Of a stretch of 64,000 nt of DNA, positions 26,201-34,189 are shown piece by piece; position 1 is the first letter of the stretch, and every line of letters starts with the position of its first letter. The stretch covers positions 85,001 to 149,000 of the forward strand of contig JABMCL010003441.1 of the NCBI GenBank assembly GCA_018857735.1, in the 5' to 3' direction. Under the pieces are notes generated by a model. That model was not told where the DNA came from. It saw only the letters and a list, made by a program, of their open reading frames with translations, and made no database searches. Origin of the DNA: Alviniconcha marisindica. Lineage: Eukaryota; Mollusca; Gastropoda; Provannidae. The position numbers were made by a program, and so were the translations under genes.

Positions 26201-27081
26201 CCTCATAGCTGTGGACCCTGTAAAGCATGAGTGGGTCTGTTTCTTGTCTTGTGTGGAGTTCTCCTTTGTAATTTGTATGAATGTGTATTTTTTCCCCCTC
26301 CTTATATGCCTCATTGCCTGTGTCTCCATCTTGAATTTTCTTGGAGAGTTTTAGTACTGGTGTATTTTTAGCTTGCAAGTTTGTCAAGACTTAGTGGAAT
26401 TGACGCTGGATCTCTGTTGGTCATGTCAGTCTTTGTACACTTGACACCTGGATCTGTGTTGTGTATGTGGACACTTTGTACACTTGACACTTGGATCTCT
26501 CATTTAGGTTTAAAACCTTGCACACTTGACATCTGGATCTCACTTGGATCTCTCATTTAGGTTTAAAACCTTGCACACTTGACATCTGGATCTCTGTCAT
26601 GCATGTCAAGACTTTGTACACTTGACACTTGGATTACTGTTGCCTAGTTTGAGACTTTGCACACTTGACATCTGGATCTCTGTTGTGCATGTCAAGACTT
26701 TGTGCAGGTGACACTTGAATCTGTTGTGCAGGTTGAGACTTTGCGCAGTTGACATTTGGAAGTTGGATCTCTGTCGTGCATACTGAAACTTTATGCAATT
26801 GACATTTGGATGTTGGATCTCTGTCATGCATGTTGAGACTTTACACAATTGACATTTGGAAGTTGGATCTCTGCCGTGCATGTTGATACTTTACACAATT
26901 GACATTTGGAAGTTGGATCTCTGCCGTGCATGTTTAGACTTTACACAGTGGCGTTTTGGAAGGTGGATCTCTTGACATGAATGCTTGTTGAGACTTGACG
27001 CAATTTGACACTTGCATCTTCTCTGTTGTGCAGGCCAAGCTGATTGTGTGCGCCTACAAAGCACAGCTCATCTGCACATGA
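8228..27081 (+). CDS. MPHOSPH8: MPP8-like chromodomain/ankyrin protein, whole coding span (16 exons)
   Basis: The family binds H3K9-methylated histone tails through the chromodomain and is a subunit of the nuclear HUSH silencing complex, contacting TASOR through its ankyrin and C-terminal parts. Sixteen exons join with consistent phases into 4134 nt (1377 aa plus stop); human MPP8 is 860 aa. In order: acidic N-terminus (1-36), chromodomain (about 37-95) with likely aromatic-cage residues F39, W60 and Y63, an RG-rich stretch near 200-220, a long Ser/Lys/Glu linker (to about 1049), ankyrin repeats (about 1083-1240) and a C-terminal domain (about 1240-1377) ending KAKLIVCAYKAQLICT, close to the human end. 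The start at 8228 has a strong context (A at -3, G at +4). The extra length lies in the linker. Identity is confident from the domain order and both ends; the linker exons are assigned by open frame and splice phase only. It converges with SF3A3 on the opposite strand. Confidence 0.9.
8381..11719 (+). other. MPP8 intron 1 (3.3 kb)
   Basis: Non-coding. It holds a G homopolymer at about 8834-8853, a short CCAAC/CATACTGTGCAGG tandem repeat at about 9600-9765, a (GT)n plus AT run at 9980-10040, and a (AT)n just before the acceptor at 11677-11690. No exon-like conserved frame was recognised. Confidence 0.7.
11720..11881 (+). CDS. MPHOSPH8: MPP8-like coding exon 2, chromodomain core (residues 52-105)
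   Basis: Begins after TTTCAG and ends at GTATGC, phase 0 on both sides. It reads [21 protein letters not shown], the typical chromodomain core with cage residues W60 and Y63, followed by the C-terminal helix and a charged K/E/R helix. The intron splitting the chromodomain is at the turn before strand 2. Confidence 0.93.
11938..12212 (+). repeat. minisatellite at the start of MPP8 intron 2
   Basis: About six diverged copies of a roughly 45-bp unit with the core CAGCTGGCAAAACTGATGG and ATATTTGATGT, beginning about 60 nt after the exon 2 donor. Confidence 0.75.
12374..12500 (+). repeat. AATAAT-flanked SINE-like fragment in intron 2
   Basis: An AATAATAATT run is followed by a stretch with CTCTGAGCACAATAC, resembling the AATAAT-linked GCGC/AAGCGC tails seen elsewhere in the window (about 5142, 41897 and 45557). 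Confidence 0.4.
12696..13850 (+). CDS. MPHOSPH8: MPP8-like coding exon 3, first linker exon (residues 106-490)
   Basis: Begins after CTGTCCTCAG and ends at GTAATA, phase 0 on both sides. It starts LRMEGKKLPGEESSDSSNSSDDE, then a short conserved-looking segment with FFKMLEKNKDIVFGQPDLYSKV, an RG-rich stretch (RGRQRGRGTGRGRGR), and repeated acidic SDD/SEE clusters alternating with Lys-rich runs. No folded domain is evident. The open frame continues past the donor into a (CA)n, so the 3' end rests on the donor and on phase with the next exons. Confidence 0.75.
13919..13988 (+). repeat. (CA)n microsatellite in intron 3
   Basis: About 35 uninterrupted CA units in the short intron between exon 3 and the 27-nt exon 4; a TCTCTC-rich pyrimidine tract follows. 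Confidence 0.95.
14046..14072 (+). CDS. MPHOSPH8: MPP8-like coding exon 4, 27-nt microexon (residues 491-499)
   Basis: Inferred between GAAAAGCAG and GTACTT; reads VNKESVREK with phase 0 on both sides, so it is dispensable for frame. A stronger-looking TTTTCAG 26 nt upstream would run into an in-frame TGA, so it was not used. Skipping the microexon would also keep the frame. Confidence 0.55.
14544..14580 (+). CDS. MPHOSPH8: MPP8-like coding exon 5 (residues 500-512)
   Basis: A 37-nt exon after GTTTTTCAG, reading EMETPEKKQNAK and ending in phase 1 at GTTTGT. It links exon 3/4 in phase 0 to exon 6, which must begin in phase 1. Confidence 0.65.
14682..14860 (+). repeat. 48-49 bp minisatellite in intron 5
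   Basis: Four copies of a unit with ATTCAGTGGTTGAGTTTCC and CTTACAAGTATGCTTAAC. A 52-bp dimer (AACATTCRATCAGTAACAAG) follows at about 15055-15165. Confidence 0.85.
15472..17085 (+). CDS. MPHOSPH8: MPP8-like coding exon 6, main linker exon (residues 512-1050)
   Basis: A 1614-nt exon after a T-rich tract and TTTAG, ending at GTCAGT in phase 1. It opens with GAGKKKGSSRKRKQ, then a Pro/Lys region with several psi-K-x-E sumoylation-consensus words, then a Ser/Arg/Asp-rich region of SRD and FRDS repeats. Two adjacent coding repeats of 72 and 75 nt lie at 16539-16610 and 16611-16685. No folded domain is seen. High content of polar residues suggests disorder. Confidence 0.78.
16539..16685 (+). repeat. 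in-frame coding minisatellite in MPP8 exon 6
   Basis: Two tandem units (72 and 75 nt) each encode RDSVTSGRGT, a Ser-rich stretch and SASQFSP. A third partial unit begins at 16686. Both lengths are multiples of three, so the frame is kept. Confidence 0.9.
17086..18776 (+). other. MPP8 intron 6 (1.7 kb)
   Basis: A three-copy GTGTGTTTTTCAGT-containing repeat lies at about 17222-17325, carrying acceptor-like TTTTTCAG words, with a (GT)n at about 17380. The rest is AT-rich intron with nothing recognised. Confidence 0.6.
18777..18832 (+). CDS. MPHOSPH8: MPP8-like coding exon 7 (residues 1050-1068)
   Basis: A 56-nt exon after GATTACAG and before GTGAGC, reading LDSDFDMVLQRIDLEYLE. It enters in phase 1 and leaves in phase 0. 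It precedes the ankyrin region, where human MPP8 also has a short helical segment with spaced acidic and hydrophobic residues. Confidence 0.78.
19396..19756 (+). repeat. minisatellite copying the exon 8 acceptor
   Basis: Seven copies, about 50-63 bp, of TTGTCTGTGCAG followed by AAATCACTGTTG. The last copy is the true acceptor of exon 8, whose first bases AAATTGCTGTTGCC match. Six upstream decoy AGs fall at about 19422, 19476, 19529, 19592, 19643 and 19707. Confidence 0.9.
19757..19799 (+). CDS. MPHOSPH8: MPP8-like coding exon 8 (residues 1069-1082)
   Basis: A 43-nt exon between CTGTGCAG and GTAAGC, reading KLLLPAVTPMELND. It enters in phase 0 and leaves in phase 1, as exon 9 requires. Its acceptor is the last unit of a tandem array of near-identical acceptors. 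Confidence 0.8.
20030..20560 (+). repeat. minisatellite in MPP8 intron 8
   Basis: About eight diverged copies of AGTATACAGTGTTTTGTG, TTTACCTGG and TATGGTTGTA, unit length about 55-65 bp. Ends about 120 nt before exon 9. Confidence 0.85.
20682..20813 (+). CDS. MPHOSPH8: MPP8-like coding exon 9, ankyrin repeat 1 (residues 1083-1127)
   Basis: Begins after a (TG)n-CAG acceptor and ends at GTCAGT, phase 1 on both sides. Reads ELRQAVVDGNCYLVERALAC then LDLPDNKGYTLLMNAVLGG, matching the first human ankyrin repeat (LRDAVKNGDY... TLVMLAAAGG). Confidence 0.92.
21230..21480 (+). repeat. dispersed repeat copy (family C) in intron 9
   Basis: Shares GAAAATGTGCATG, TTATGTGTTTGGATCTTG and AGCAGTCATTCTTGTTTCAG with 59300-59520 on the same strand and a short inverted piece near 29490-29545. 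Family unidentified. Confidence 0.7.
21571..21665 (+). CDS. MPHOSPH8: MPP8-like coding exon 10, ankyrin repeat 2 (residues 1127-1158)
   Basis: Between GTTTCAG and GTGAGT, reading SDDIIVHLLSRGADAQVQVNGNTALMLAVDH. It enters in phase 1 and leaves in phase 0. It aligns with human QDDLLRLLITKGAKV...NGTTALIHAAEK. Its last 25 nt and donor are copied four times downstream. Confidence 0.93.
21641..21845 (+). repeat. 40-bp minisatellite copying the exon 10 donor
   Basis: Five exact 40-bp periods. Each unit holds the 25-nt exon end (TGCCCTCATGCTGGCGGTGG plus ACAT) and 15 nt of intron (GTGAGTTGTGGGTAC). Real donor at 21666; decoy donors at 21706, 21746 and 21786 keep GTGAGT, and the last, at 21826, has decayed to GCGAGA. 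Confidence 0.95.
21980..22045 (-). repeat. fragment of dispersed repeat D end
   Basis: On the minus strand this reads CAGACCTGTTTACACTCAAA then TACAGGTAAGAG, matching the left end of the longer repeats near 37518 and 47027. Confidence 0.65.
22086..22172 (+). CDS. MPHOSPH8: MPP8-like coding exon 11, ankyrin repeat 3 (residues 1159-1187)
   Basis: Between CCTTCAG and GTCAGC, phase 0 both sides, 87 nt. Reads AESSTVFMLLEMGAHVNTADHSGETALFK, matching human TTVAILLEAGAFVNVQQSNGETALMK. Confidence 0.94.
22766..22975 (+). repeat. two tandem copies of SINE-like repeat A in intron 11
   Basis: Two copies of a roughly 95-bp unit: CTGTGTGAAAGTCGAGGTGG then CCTGGGCTCC, GTCCCTAA and GGACGTAAGGCAACAT. The same family occurs near 1674, 34887, 49103, 54311, 55028, 55212 and 55412. 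Confidence 0.8.
23130..23606 (+). repeat. minisatellite ending at the exon 12 acceptor
   Basis: Seven copies of TGTGTTGTGACCCAGAGCAT with C homopolymers between them, unit about 55-75 bp. The last two units also carry TTTTCTGCAG followed by GCGGTGC: the copy at 23530 is a decoy and the one at 23606 is the real acceptor, 76 bp apart. Confidence 0.9.
23607..23761 (+). CDS. MPHOSPH8: MPP8-like coding exon 12, ankyrin repeats 4-5 (residues 1188-1239)
   Basis: Between TTCTGCAG and GTATGC; enters phase 0, leaves phase 2. Reads AVRRGDKQILKLILDHGANF then LVSRAGLSPLQMAKQYRLAD, matching human ACKRGNSDIVRLVIECGADCN...SALHFAKQ. Confidence 0.93.
24125..24253 (+). repeat. 46-bp minisatellite ending at the exon 13 acceptor
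   Basis: Three units starting at 24125, 24171 and 24217 share TGGCATGGTGCAATGTAGCC then TGTATG. The third unit runs straight into the TTGCTAG acceptor of exon 13; earlier units end in CACATG or CACAAG. Confidence 0.88.
24254..24408 (+). CDS. MPHOSPH8: MPP8-like coding exon 13 (residues 1239-1290)
   Basis: Between TTGCTAG and GTCTGT; enters phase 2, leaves phase 1. Reads VVRAFEEQVHLTVRGTAKLV then SCLFPHHCVPLYESD, corresponding to the start of the human C-terminal domain (EARLALLEPVFPIACHRLCEG). Confidence 0.9.
24415..24930 (+). repeat. CAC/ATGG low-complexity array after exon 13
   Basis: A long run of short irregular units such as CACTGCACCACA and CACATGGCAC, starting directly after the exon 13 donor. 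It generates several spurious open frames. Confidence 0.85.
25114..25241 (+). CDS. MPHOSPH8: MPP8-like coding exon 14 (residues 1291-1333)
   Basis: Between GTGTTTCAG and GTAGGT; enters phase 1, leaves phase 0. Reads MGCLLFIAHARFNQQEVKCR then LYGQCAVEKVTLNGVLQP, close to human GILLFIFHANFLGKEVIARLCGPCSVQAVVLN. Confidence 0.93.
25168..25302 (+). repeat. partial tandem duplication of exon 14
   Basis: The 48 nt at 25255-25302 repeat the exon stretch starting at 25168 with only about four mismatches, at an 87-bp offset spanning the last 74 nt of the exon and 13 nt of intron. An acceptor-like TTCTACAG sits at the junction. Confidence 0.92.
25467..25552 (+). repeat. dispersed repeat fragment in intron 14
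   Basis: Shares GATTGCCTCTATCA, AGCATGCAT-like sequence, CTCCAAA and CATGTGACC with 61207-61290. Family unknown. Confidence 0.6.
25606..25692 (+). CDS. MPHOSPH8: MPP8-like coding exon 15 (residues 1334-1362)
   Basis: Between TTCTTCAG and GTGACA, 87 nt, phase 0 both sides. Reads ESNFVLMCHPLIAGWNELVI then HTRKDATSK, matching human SHFVYSFSPVAGPNKLFIRLTEAPSAK. Confidence 0.92.
26400..27033 (+). repeat. minisatellite ending at the exon 16 acceptor
   Basis: About twelve diverged units of roughly 50 bp: TTGACATTTGGA, TGGATCTCTGTYGTGCATG and TTGAGACTTT. The last unit supplies the true acceptor (CTGTTGTGCAG); at 26731 an internal unit has the same CTGTTGTGCAG as a decoy. Confidence 0.9.
27034..27081 (+). 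CDS. MPHOSPH8: MPP8-like coding exon 16, C-terminus (residues 1363-1377)
   Basis: Begins after GTTGTGCAG in phase 0, reads AKLIVCAYKAQLICT and stops at TGA 27079-27081. Human MPP8 ends VKLLIGAYRVQLQ, so the reading frame and the end are well supported. Confidence 0.93.
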   Translation, partial: AKLIVCAYKAQLICT

Positions 27082-27356
27082 ATGTTGGCAGGCAGTCGGG
27101 GGACGTGCGCACCAACCACCATTCACCTTGGCCCCCTCGGCATCTCTTCCCTTCTGTTGCTACAGACACTTGCAGGAGACAGCTAACACTGAGTGTCTGC
27201 CACTGTCAGTGCCATCATGTGACCTACATGACACCAGCCACCAGCAGCTTCACTTCCTGGTGGATGGGGGGTGGGGGTGGGGAGGGGTTGTGGGGGGGGG
27301 GGGGGGGGGGGGAACAGCAGCAGCAGCAACAACAGCAAAAATGTTAAACAACTGAA

Positions 27357-27790
27357 AATATGACTAGGGATGCGGAAGGGAGACCTTCAGTTAAAGTACT
27401 GTTGTGATGACTGCATACACAGCAGCAACAAACACAACAGCAATGTTAAACAATTGAAAATGTGACTAGGGATGTGGCACGGAGGCCTTCGGTTAAAGTA
27501 CTGTTGTGATGACTGCATACACAGCAACAGCAATGTAAACAACTGAAAATGTGACTAGGGATGTGGAAGGGAGACCTTCATTTAAGCACTGTTGTGATGA
27601 CTGCAGAAACAGCAGCAGCAAACACAGCAGCAATGTTAACTGAAAATATGACTAGGGATGTGGAACAGAGGCCTTCGGTTAAAGTACTGTTGTGATGACT
27701 GCATAAACAGCAGCAGCAATGTAAACAACTGAAAATATGACTAGGGATGTGGAAGGGAGACAATAGTTGAAGTTCTGTTGTGACGACTGC
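27357..27790 (+). repeat. minisatellite of about 100-bp units
   Basis: Four to five copies of GAAAATRTGACTAGGGATG, GAGACCTTCAGTTAAAGTAC and GTTGTGATGACTGCATA with AGCAGCAGCA stretches. Confidence 0.88.
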
Positions 27791-29764
27791 ATAAGCTTGA
27801 CCTGCTGATGGCGGTGCAGCGTTTCCAAAGTAATGATGTACACAATACTTCTGACTTCTGTACCCCGAGTGTGGAGTAAAACTACAGCTACTTGCGGCTA
27901 CTAATGATCATTATGGATCTCACAGATTACACGGAAGTTTTTGCAACACCCTGCTAAGTGGTTGCATGTTATTTGGACACTGTCTTGGTTTCTGGCTGAA
28001 CATTCCTGCACAGGTTTCGTGGGGATGTGTTGAATGACTACAGCCATACAGATGTTGAGCCTGTTTGGGAAGGTGATGGATGCCCAGACAACTTTCTGTT
28101 TTTAAAGCACTAATTAGATGCAGTTTTTGTTTTTTTGTTTTTTTGCACAGTGGTGAAAAAAGTTTTTTTGTGTGCATGTTCATGCATGTAGGGGGAGGTG
28201 GTGGGGTGGGAGGAGGAGGGGGTGAGGGTGGGGGGTGCATATGTGTGAGAATGATACACTGTCAAGAAGTTTTATGTGACTGTAGATTTTTATATTTTGG
28301 ATACAAGCTGATTGCTCCTCAATATTGTGGCATATTGCTTTTCTATTCTGACAAGTCCAGTTTCATATGGTGCTTCAAGCGTATGCCTGTGTGTGCGTGG
28401 ACGTGGAATGGAGTGGCGTTGGTGTGGATTGTAAAACCATATCCTTGCACAGACTGGGAAGTGTGGTAGTCCCGTTTGCATCGTCTCTGTGCGGAACTTT
28501 CGTCCAGTGAACTGTTGTTACGATGTACGCTGCTTAGACCTTTTGCAGACCAGTGTTGCTGTGTGAGATCGTGGTGCATGTTACTGTGTTCATGATACCC
28601 GGTACATCATCTGGGGTGGGTAAACACTCCTTCATCTGCTTTTTTTGTGGTGGACAGCGAGCGTAAAGTGGTGTCACCAGAAAGACCTTGGAATGAAGAA
28701 GAAGAAAAAAATTGTTTGCTGAAGCCAAAGTTGAGATTTGAATTGGGGAGTTTTTTTGCCTGATGATGATGATGATCACAACTGTGCCATGGGACATGTG
28801 ATGAAATGAGAAGTTGGGCTCCTTACAACGTGCCTCACTGTACAAGTTACACCCCTTTTAAGTGCATGCAGCTCAGCTGCAACAGGTGCGAATGCGATAC
28901 TTGTGAATGGTTCGACTCATTGCAAGCAGTTTTTGTTGTTTCTCACCTGCAAGAGTTGATTGACATAATATATTAACATGCCCCTCCCTCCCCTCTCACC
29001 CACCTGGTATTGTCATGGAACAGATTGTGCTCAGTCTGTTCAGGTGCCAAAACTGCATTCACGGTGTCAGTTTGTTACCAAATGCTTCAACCTGAAGGGT
29101 TTTCTGCACTGCTGGTTGTTCACGTCTACCTGCCTAGTGTTTTGTCAGGGCCCGTCCATCCACTTTCGGACCTGCTGACCAACGCATGTGTGTCGTCTCT
29201 TTTGCTGTGACATGTTTAACACTCCTAAACAACAGGATTGTTCGTCATGCATAACCGTAGTACATAATGTGGCCAGTTCAGATAGGCGTTTTTGTTGTTG
29301 TTTGTGTTTAAAACACTGTGTTTTGGGTCAAGCACATAATTCACATTTTCCTTCAGGCACCCAGTGCAGGAGTGTATGACAGTGGAGGGCAGCAGGTGTA
29401 GTCCCACTTTGCAGCACAAAATGTTGGGACATTGCAACAGAATTGTGGACAACAAAATCAAGCACACAACAGAAAAGCTACAACACAAAAAAACTAAACA
29501 AGAATGACTGCTAGTGTTTTAAAACAAGATCCAAACATGTAAAAGGTTAAAAAAGAAAGAAAAGAAAGCATTTTTTTGTGATAAAGTACAACATGCAAAT
29601 GTTTAAGGTAAGCCCCTTTTTCAAGCTACAAAACAACACAAACTACAACATAAAACTGATGGACAGCACAGCATGGACAGCAGGATATATTGGTGGCCAA
29701 CACAAAATGGATTACAATGTATTGGTGGATAGCAAAATGGGCAACAGTATATAGGTGGATGGAT

Positions 29765-30045
29765 AATGCATTTAGCCTTTGCTTAAACACTACACAAAAT
29801 GTTGATAACATATTTCACCTTTTTTCCCTTAATACACCAAATGTTGACAAAACATTGGACCTTTCTTTTCTTGCTTAAATGCTACACAGAATGTTGACGG
29901 CATATTTCATCTTTTTTTCCTTAATACACAAAATAATGATGACATATTTCACCTTTTTTTCCTTGAACAATACACAGAATGTTGCAAAACATTGGACCTT
30001 TCTTTCCTTGCTTAAATGCTACACAAACTGTTGGCAAGATGGAAT
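29765..30045 (+). repeat. minisatellite of about 60-bp units
   Basis: Four or five units with CTTAAATGCTACACA, AATGTTGACRACATATTTCA and TTTTTTTCCTTAATACAC, with a higher-order alternation of two unit types. Confidence 0.8.
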
Positions 30046-30373
30046 GGTTTTGGTTGGAACATTTAAATTTTGCCTTACCAGCACTTGCTGTTCTAGTCTT
30101 GTGCTGCATTGTCATTTGTGTGAATACAACCGCATGTATTATAAACTGAATATTGGGATGGGGGTGGGGTTGAAGGGTTTTTGGAGGGGGGGGGGGGGGG
30201 GTGCAGTACATGCGAGTTACTTTGACATCGAACCCTGCATGGGGGAAGGAAAAAAAAAGAGACCAGAAAGTGCACTGGTAACTGCACATTTTGCCGGCCT
30301 GTGCCAGTGAGGGCTGGTTCCAGATGCTTGAACAAAAGGCTGTGGTTACACTTCAACTTGTATTACTGCTTAG

Positions 30374-30645
30374 GTTAAGTTTGTTCACTATTGGTACTGA
30401 CATTTTTGTTGTGGATCTACAGAAAGCTGAATTTTCAGTGTGGAGGTGTTTGTGTTTTTGCATAGGTTAGGCTTGTTTATTATCAGTACTGACATTTTTT
30501 TTTTGTGTGTGTGGATCTACAGAAAGCTGAATTTTTAGTGTGGAGGTGTTTGTGTTTGTACATAGGTTAGGCTTGTTAGGTATCAGTACTGACATTTTTG
30601 TTGTGGATCAACAGAAAGCTGAATTTTCAGTGTGGAGTTTTTGTG
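30374..30645 (+). repeat. about 90-bp tandem repeat, three copies
   Basis: Units share GGTTAGGCTTGTT, TCAGTACTGACATTTTT, TTGTGGATCTACAGAAAGCT and TTTTCAGTGTGGAGG. Confidence 0.9.
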
Positions 30646-30928
30646 TGTGTGTGAGACCCAGGTGTTTTGGAGGGAAGACCCATTTGGATCATTTTGTAGT
30701 GGGACGGGAGGGTGCCCCCGCACTTGACTGTTGCACAGTGCTTTGTTACGGATGATGGCGGCACAGCCATTCATTGCCACAGCCAAACACTGTACTGTGT
30801 GTTTTTGTGGAATAGTACTCGTACCAAAATGGTAACCTCTGTAAATGTTGTGGCCCTATGTACTGTGTGCACAAGGTGGGGGGCGGGGGGGGGGGGGGTA
30901 GTCTAGCAGTGCAATGGTAAACATTTAA

Positions 30929-31155
30929 CCCCTTCACTGCCCCAGCTTGTAAACTTTCCGGGCTGAAAGTACACGGACATCCCTGCAAATGGTCTGTTTT
31001 CTGGACCTATATCACATCTACTTTCAATGCTATGCGTTTTGATGAAAGTCCATTTTCCATGTAGCCAGTGCGAAAAAGAAGACAGAAAGGCTTAAGGGTT
31101 TTGAATTTCGCACTTTTATTGGTCGTTTTCAAGTGACATCATGGCAGTGGAGGGG
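30929..31155. mobile_element. piggyBac-like MITE (227 bp)
   Basis: Flanked on both sides by TTAA (30925-30928 and 31156-31159). Ends are inverted: CCCCTTCACTGCC on the left and GGCAGTGGAGGGG on the right. TTAA target duplication with CCC-starting ends is the hallmark of piggyBac elements. No coding capacity. A related left end occurs at 59994-60030. Confidence 0.8.
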
Positions 31156-32449
31156 TTAATACATGCAGCATATTATATATACATTCAGTTTGATTTCTCA
31201 GTGGTCTCCTGGACCTTGCACTCCACTGGGTATCATGTCACTTGTGGATCCAGGTCAGTTGTGTTGTGTTTGGGGAGGGGGGGTGGGGGGATGAAGATGT
31301 AACTCATAGTATTACCATTTCTGAAGTTCTGAATGACTTCAGGGTGTTAAAGACAGTATTGTTTAAAAGTTCACTTGCAGACTCGAGCGTTTTAGCCTAT
31401 TCTTTTGGCTTTGTTGGTGGATCAGAAGTTGGCCGTTACATGTGATTTCTGTAGTGAAATAGACTGTACTTGATGTTGAAGTGTAGTTGTTTAGTGTCCC
31501 GTGTTTTTGTTCCTACCTCAGACTTGGAAAGACAAAGGGTGTTTGAGTTACTACTGATGTTGTAGTTTGCCAGCAGTCCCTGGCTTTATGTGATGGCTTG
31601 ATTGTGATAACTGTAATGCAGGTCTGGTCTCTTTGTGTGTTCCCTTTTCGTTTTCAAAGGTTTTGGACTCTCCTTTTTTTCAAGAATGACATAACTTATT
31701 GGGAATCTATTTTTTTGGTTATTTTTACTAAGTGCACAAATCGTTTAGGTTTTGATGTTAATAGGTTGTTTGATTTTGATTTTTAAACACTATATTTTAT
31801 GTGACAAAGGTTTCTTTTTTGTGTGTGATTTAATATTGTATAATCATTTAATTGCCCCCCTCGAAAAAATTGGCCACGGTCAGGTCCTATATATATTCTA
31901 TTGTTTAAAATATTGTCATGTGAATTTGGAGAGATTTTCTTTTAATTCCTTGGCTGTGTAGCTTCATTTTTGGTTAGCCATTTATTTATTTTTAAAACTT
32001 TTTTAATCAGCTGACCATTTGTTTGTGATTTTTTTTCTTCTTGTTATTGCATCCTGTTGCTGAAACTTAAGTGTATCTTGTTTCTTTCCTTGAAAAAGGG
32101 AGAAGGAAATCTTTATGTAATTCCATTGTTTGAAGATTTTATTTGACGTGAGTGTTGGTTTTGATTTGAACAAGGAGACGGAATTGACTTTAAGGGTCAT
32201 AAATATGTGCTATATGGGCTTACGCCAAAAGATACGTTAATTTTTTCCTGTTTTGGTTGGAAGTAAAATACACGAGTTCATCAGAGAGAGAAGCATGCAG
32301 ACGTTGCTTAGTAAGAAGTGCATGAAAGACCAGTCGGTAAATGTACCCTGTGAGTGTTGCATGATAAAGTCCATAGATGTGGCTTTAAGGTCACTGTGAT
32401 AGGATTGACATTGGTTTACAGAAATTGATCTCATTCAGTATCGGCGGTC

Positions 32450-32455
32450 AATAAA
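32450..32455 (+). terminator. candidate poly(A) signal AATAAA
   Basis: AATAAA followed within 60 nt by GTTATTTGTTGCACGTTTGT, a G/T-rich downstream element. It could end the MPP8 transcript. Confidence 0.35.
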
Positions 32456-32470
32456 CGTATGTATATCATC

Positions 32471-34085
32471 ATCGTTATTTGTTGCACGTTTGTGTGTTGT
32501 GCAACTCTTTTGTCAGAAATGGTTATGATTTTGTATCTGGTTTTCCACTTATCTAGGTCGACCCTGTGCTTTGCCATTTCAGGCACACGGCTCTAGTTGC
32601 AGAGTTGTTGACACTGTGTTTAGCATTGGCAGTTTGAAGAAACGTGCAAGGTACGTGCTGTGACGTCAGTGTGTTTTTAGTTCTACAGGAGTGAAGCAAT
32701 ACAGAATGGAAGCTGCTTGTGAATTGTCAATTGGCTTACACAACAAACCACGATACTTCTGACAGCTGGGGCGCGGAAGATTTTCTGTGCTGCTCCAACT
32801 TACTGTGCAGTGGATGCTGTGCGGTGGTGTGAACGATATTGTCATGTGTGTGTGTGTGTGTCTGGGAGGACACCCATTTCATGTTGTACACGTGTTTGCT
32901 TTGGACGTGAAAAATGCTGCACCGCACTTTATGTGGCTTTGAATGGGGATAACTGGGCCTTGCTGTTGACCACCATTTTGTATTTTAACTGTTGTCACTA
33001 GACTGTGCTTTACAGGTAGCTTTTTGGAAGGGAGCGGGATGGCAAAAGGTACACTTCAGATTTGAAGAGTACATTTTATTTTTTAAGAATTTCCAAACCC
33101 AAGTAATGGTAGATCTTTAGCTTTTGTGTGTGCATGCATGCGTGTATGTGTGTGCGTGCATTTGATTTGTTTGAGAATTTGCAGTTGTTCAGTACTTGGT
33201 ACAAACTGAAGGAAATAAGGGAAAGTTTTCCCCAACTGCCATGGCATTGTTAATAATTATACCTCATGATTGGCCACTGCAACAACACTTACACTGCTCC
33301 AGGTCTTGGTAGGGCTCTCGTAGTGCATGTTGTGCAAAACGGCCAGACTTTCCTTCTGGCAAAGAATGAAGTTGCATGTATTAACAAAGTGCTACAGGTG
33401 GAAAATGTCCATGTGCACACACAAGTAGTGCAACAACGGGTTGGCAATATGTAGCAATGGATTGGATATGTAGAAAACATACAAAACAGTTGTATGGTCC
33501 GTGAAATTCTGCATGTGGTTTTGTTGTGGTATTTTTTTATAAAAGGAATATGATGAATAAGAGTAATGAATCTGGAGGAGCCAGTTTTAATTCTTACAGA
33601 GTGCTTTTTCTTTGACTTCAGCACCTGCGGAGTTGAAGCAATACTTGTTTATAACATCACAAAACTGTATGGCCAGTATCTGCAATGCATCATGTGTTTG
33701 ACTATAACATCTTCAGATTGTACGTCATTATTGCCACCCTCAAAATCATCATTTCCTTTCCAGTGCAGGGGAGTAGTCACTTATTTTATTCACACAAAGA
33801 ATCATATAAAGAACTGAATATTAGTTCGAGTCATCCAAGTAGTGAAGCCATGTAATATATTGTTGCTCACCCAGGTCATGGCATTTTATTTTACGACATT
33901 GCTGAGTATTGTGGAGTAATGCTGTCTTTCTTTCGTCAAGGACATTCAAATGTTCAGTGAATAAAATATAAAAAGAAAAAAAAAGTAAACTGTTGAACAG
34001 TCTGTGTGCGCGTGCGCGCATGTGTGTAAGTGTTTGTGTCGAAGTAAAAGCATGCTTAAACAAATCAAAGCACACACACATTTTC
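32471..34085. other. gap between convergent MPP8 and SF3A3 transcripts
   Basis: No gene, element or tandem array recognised apart from a short (GT)n at about 32845-32862. A/T-rich; several short unsupported open frames. Confidence 0.5.
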
Positions 34086-34094
34086 CAACAAAGT

Positions 34095-34100
34095 TTTATT
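34095..34100 (-). terminator. candidate poly(A) signal of SF3A3
   Basis: AATAAA on the minus strand, followed by GTGTGTGTGCTTTGATTTG, a G/T-rich downstream element. This would give a 3' UTR of about 1.4 kb. Confidence 0.45.
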
Positions 34101-34189
34101 CCCTGTCCCAGACAAATACTTTTTTTCATCATGCTCAAGCAAATGGGAGAAAATTGTCTGGTAGATGTACAGAAAGTTTCATTTTGGAA

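Larger units (their letters stand above)
27082..32470 (+). other. putative long 3' UTR or downstream flank of MPP8
   Basis: No coding exon recognised. It holds a G tract (27291-27312), three minisatellites, a piggyBac-like MITE and several homopolymers. An AATAAA at 32450-32455 followed by T/G-rich sequence is the clearest plus-strand poly(A) signal I noticed; whether the transcript extends this far is an inference. Confidence 0.35.
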
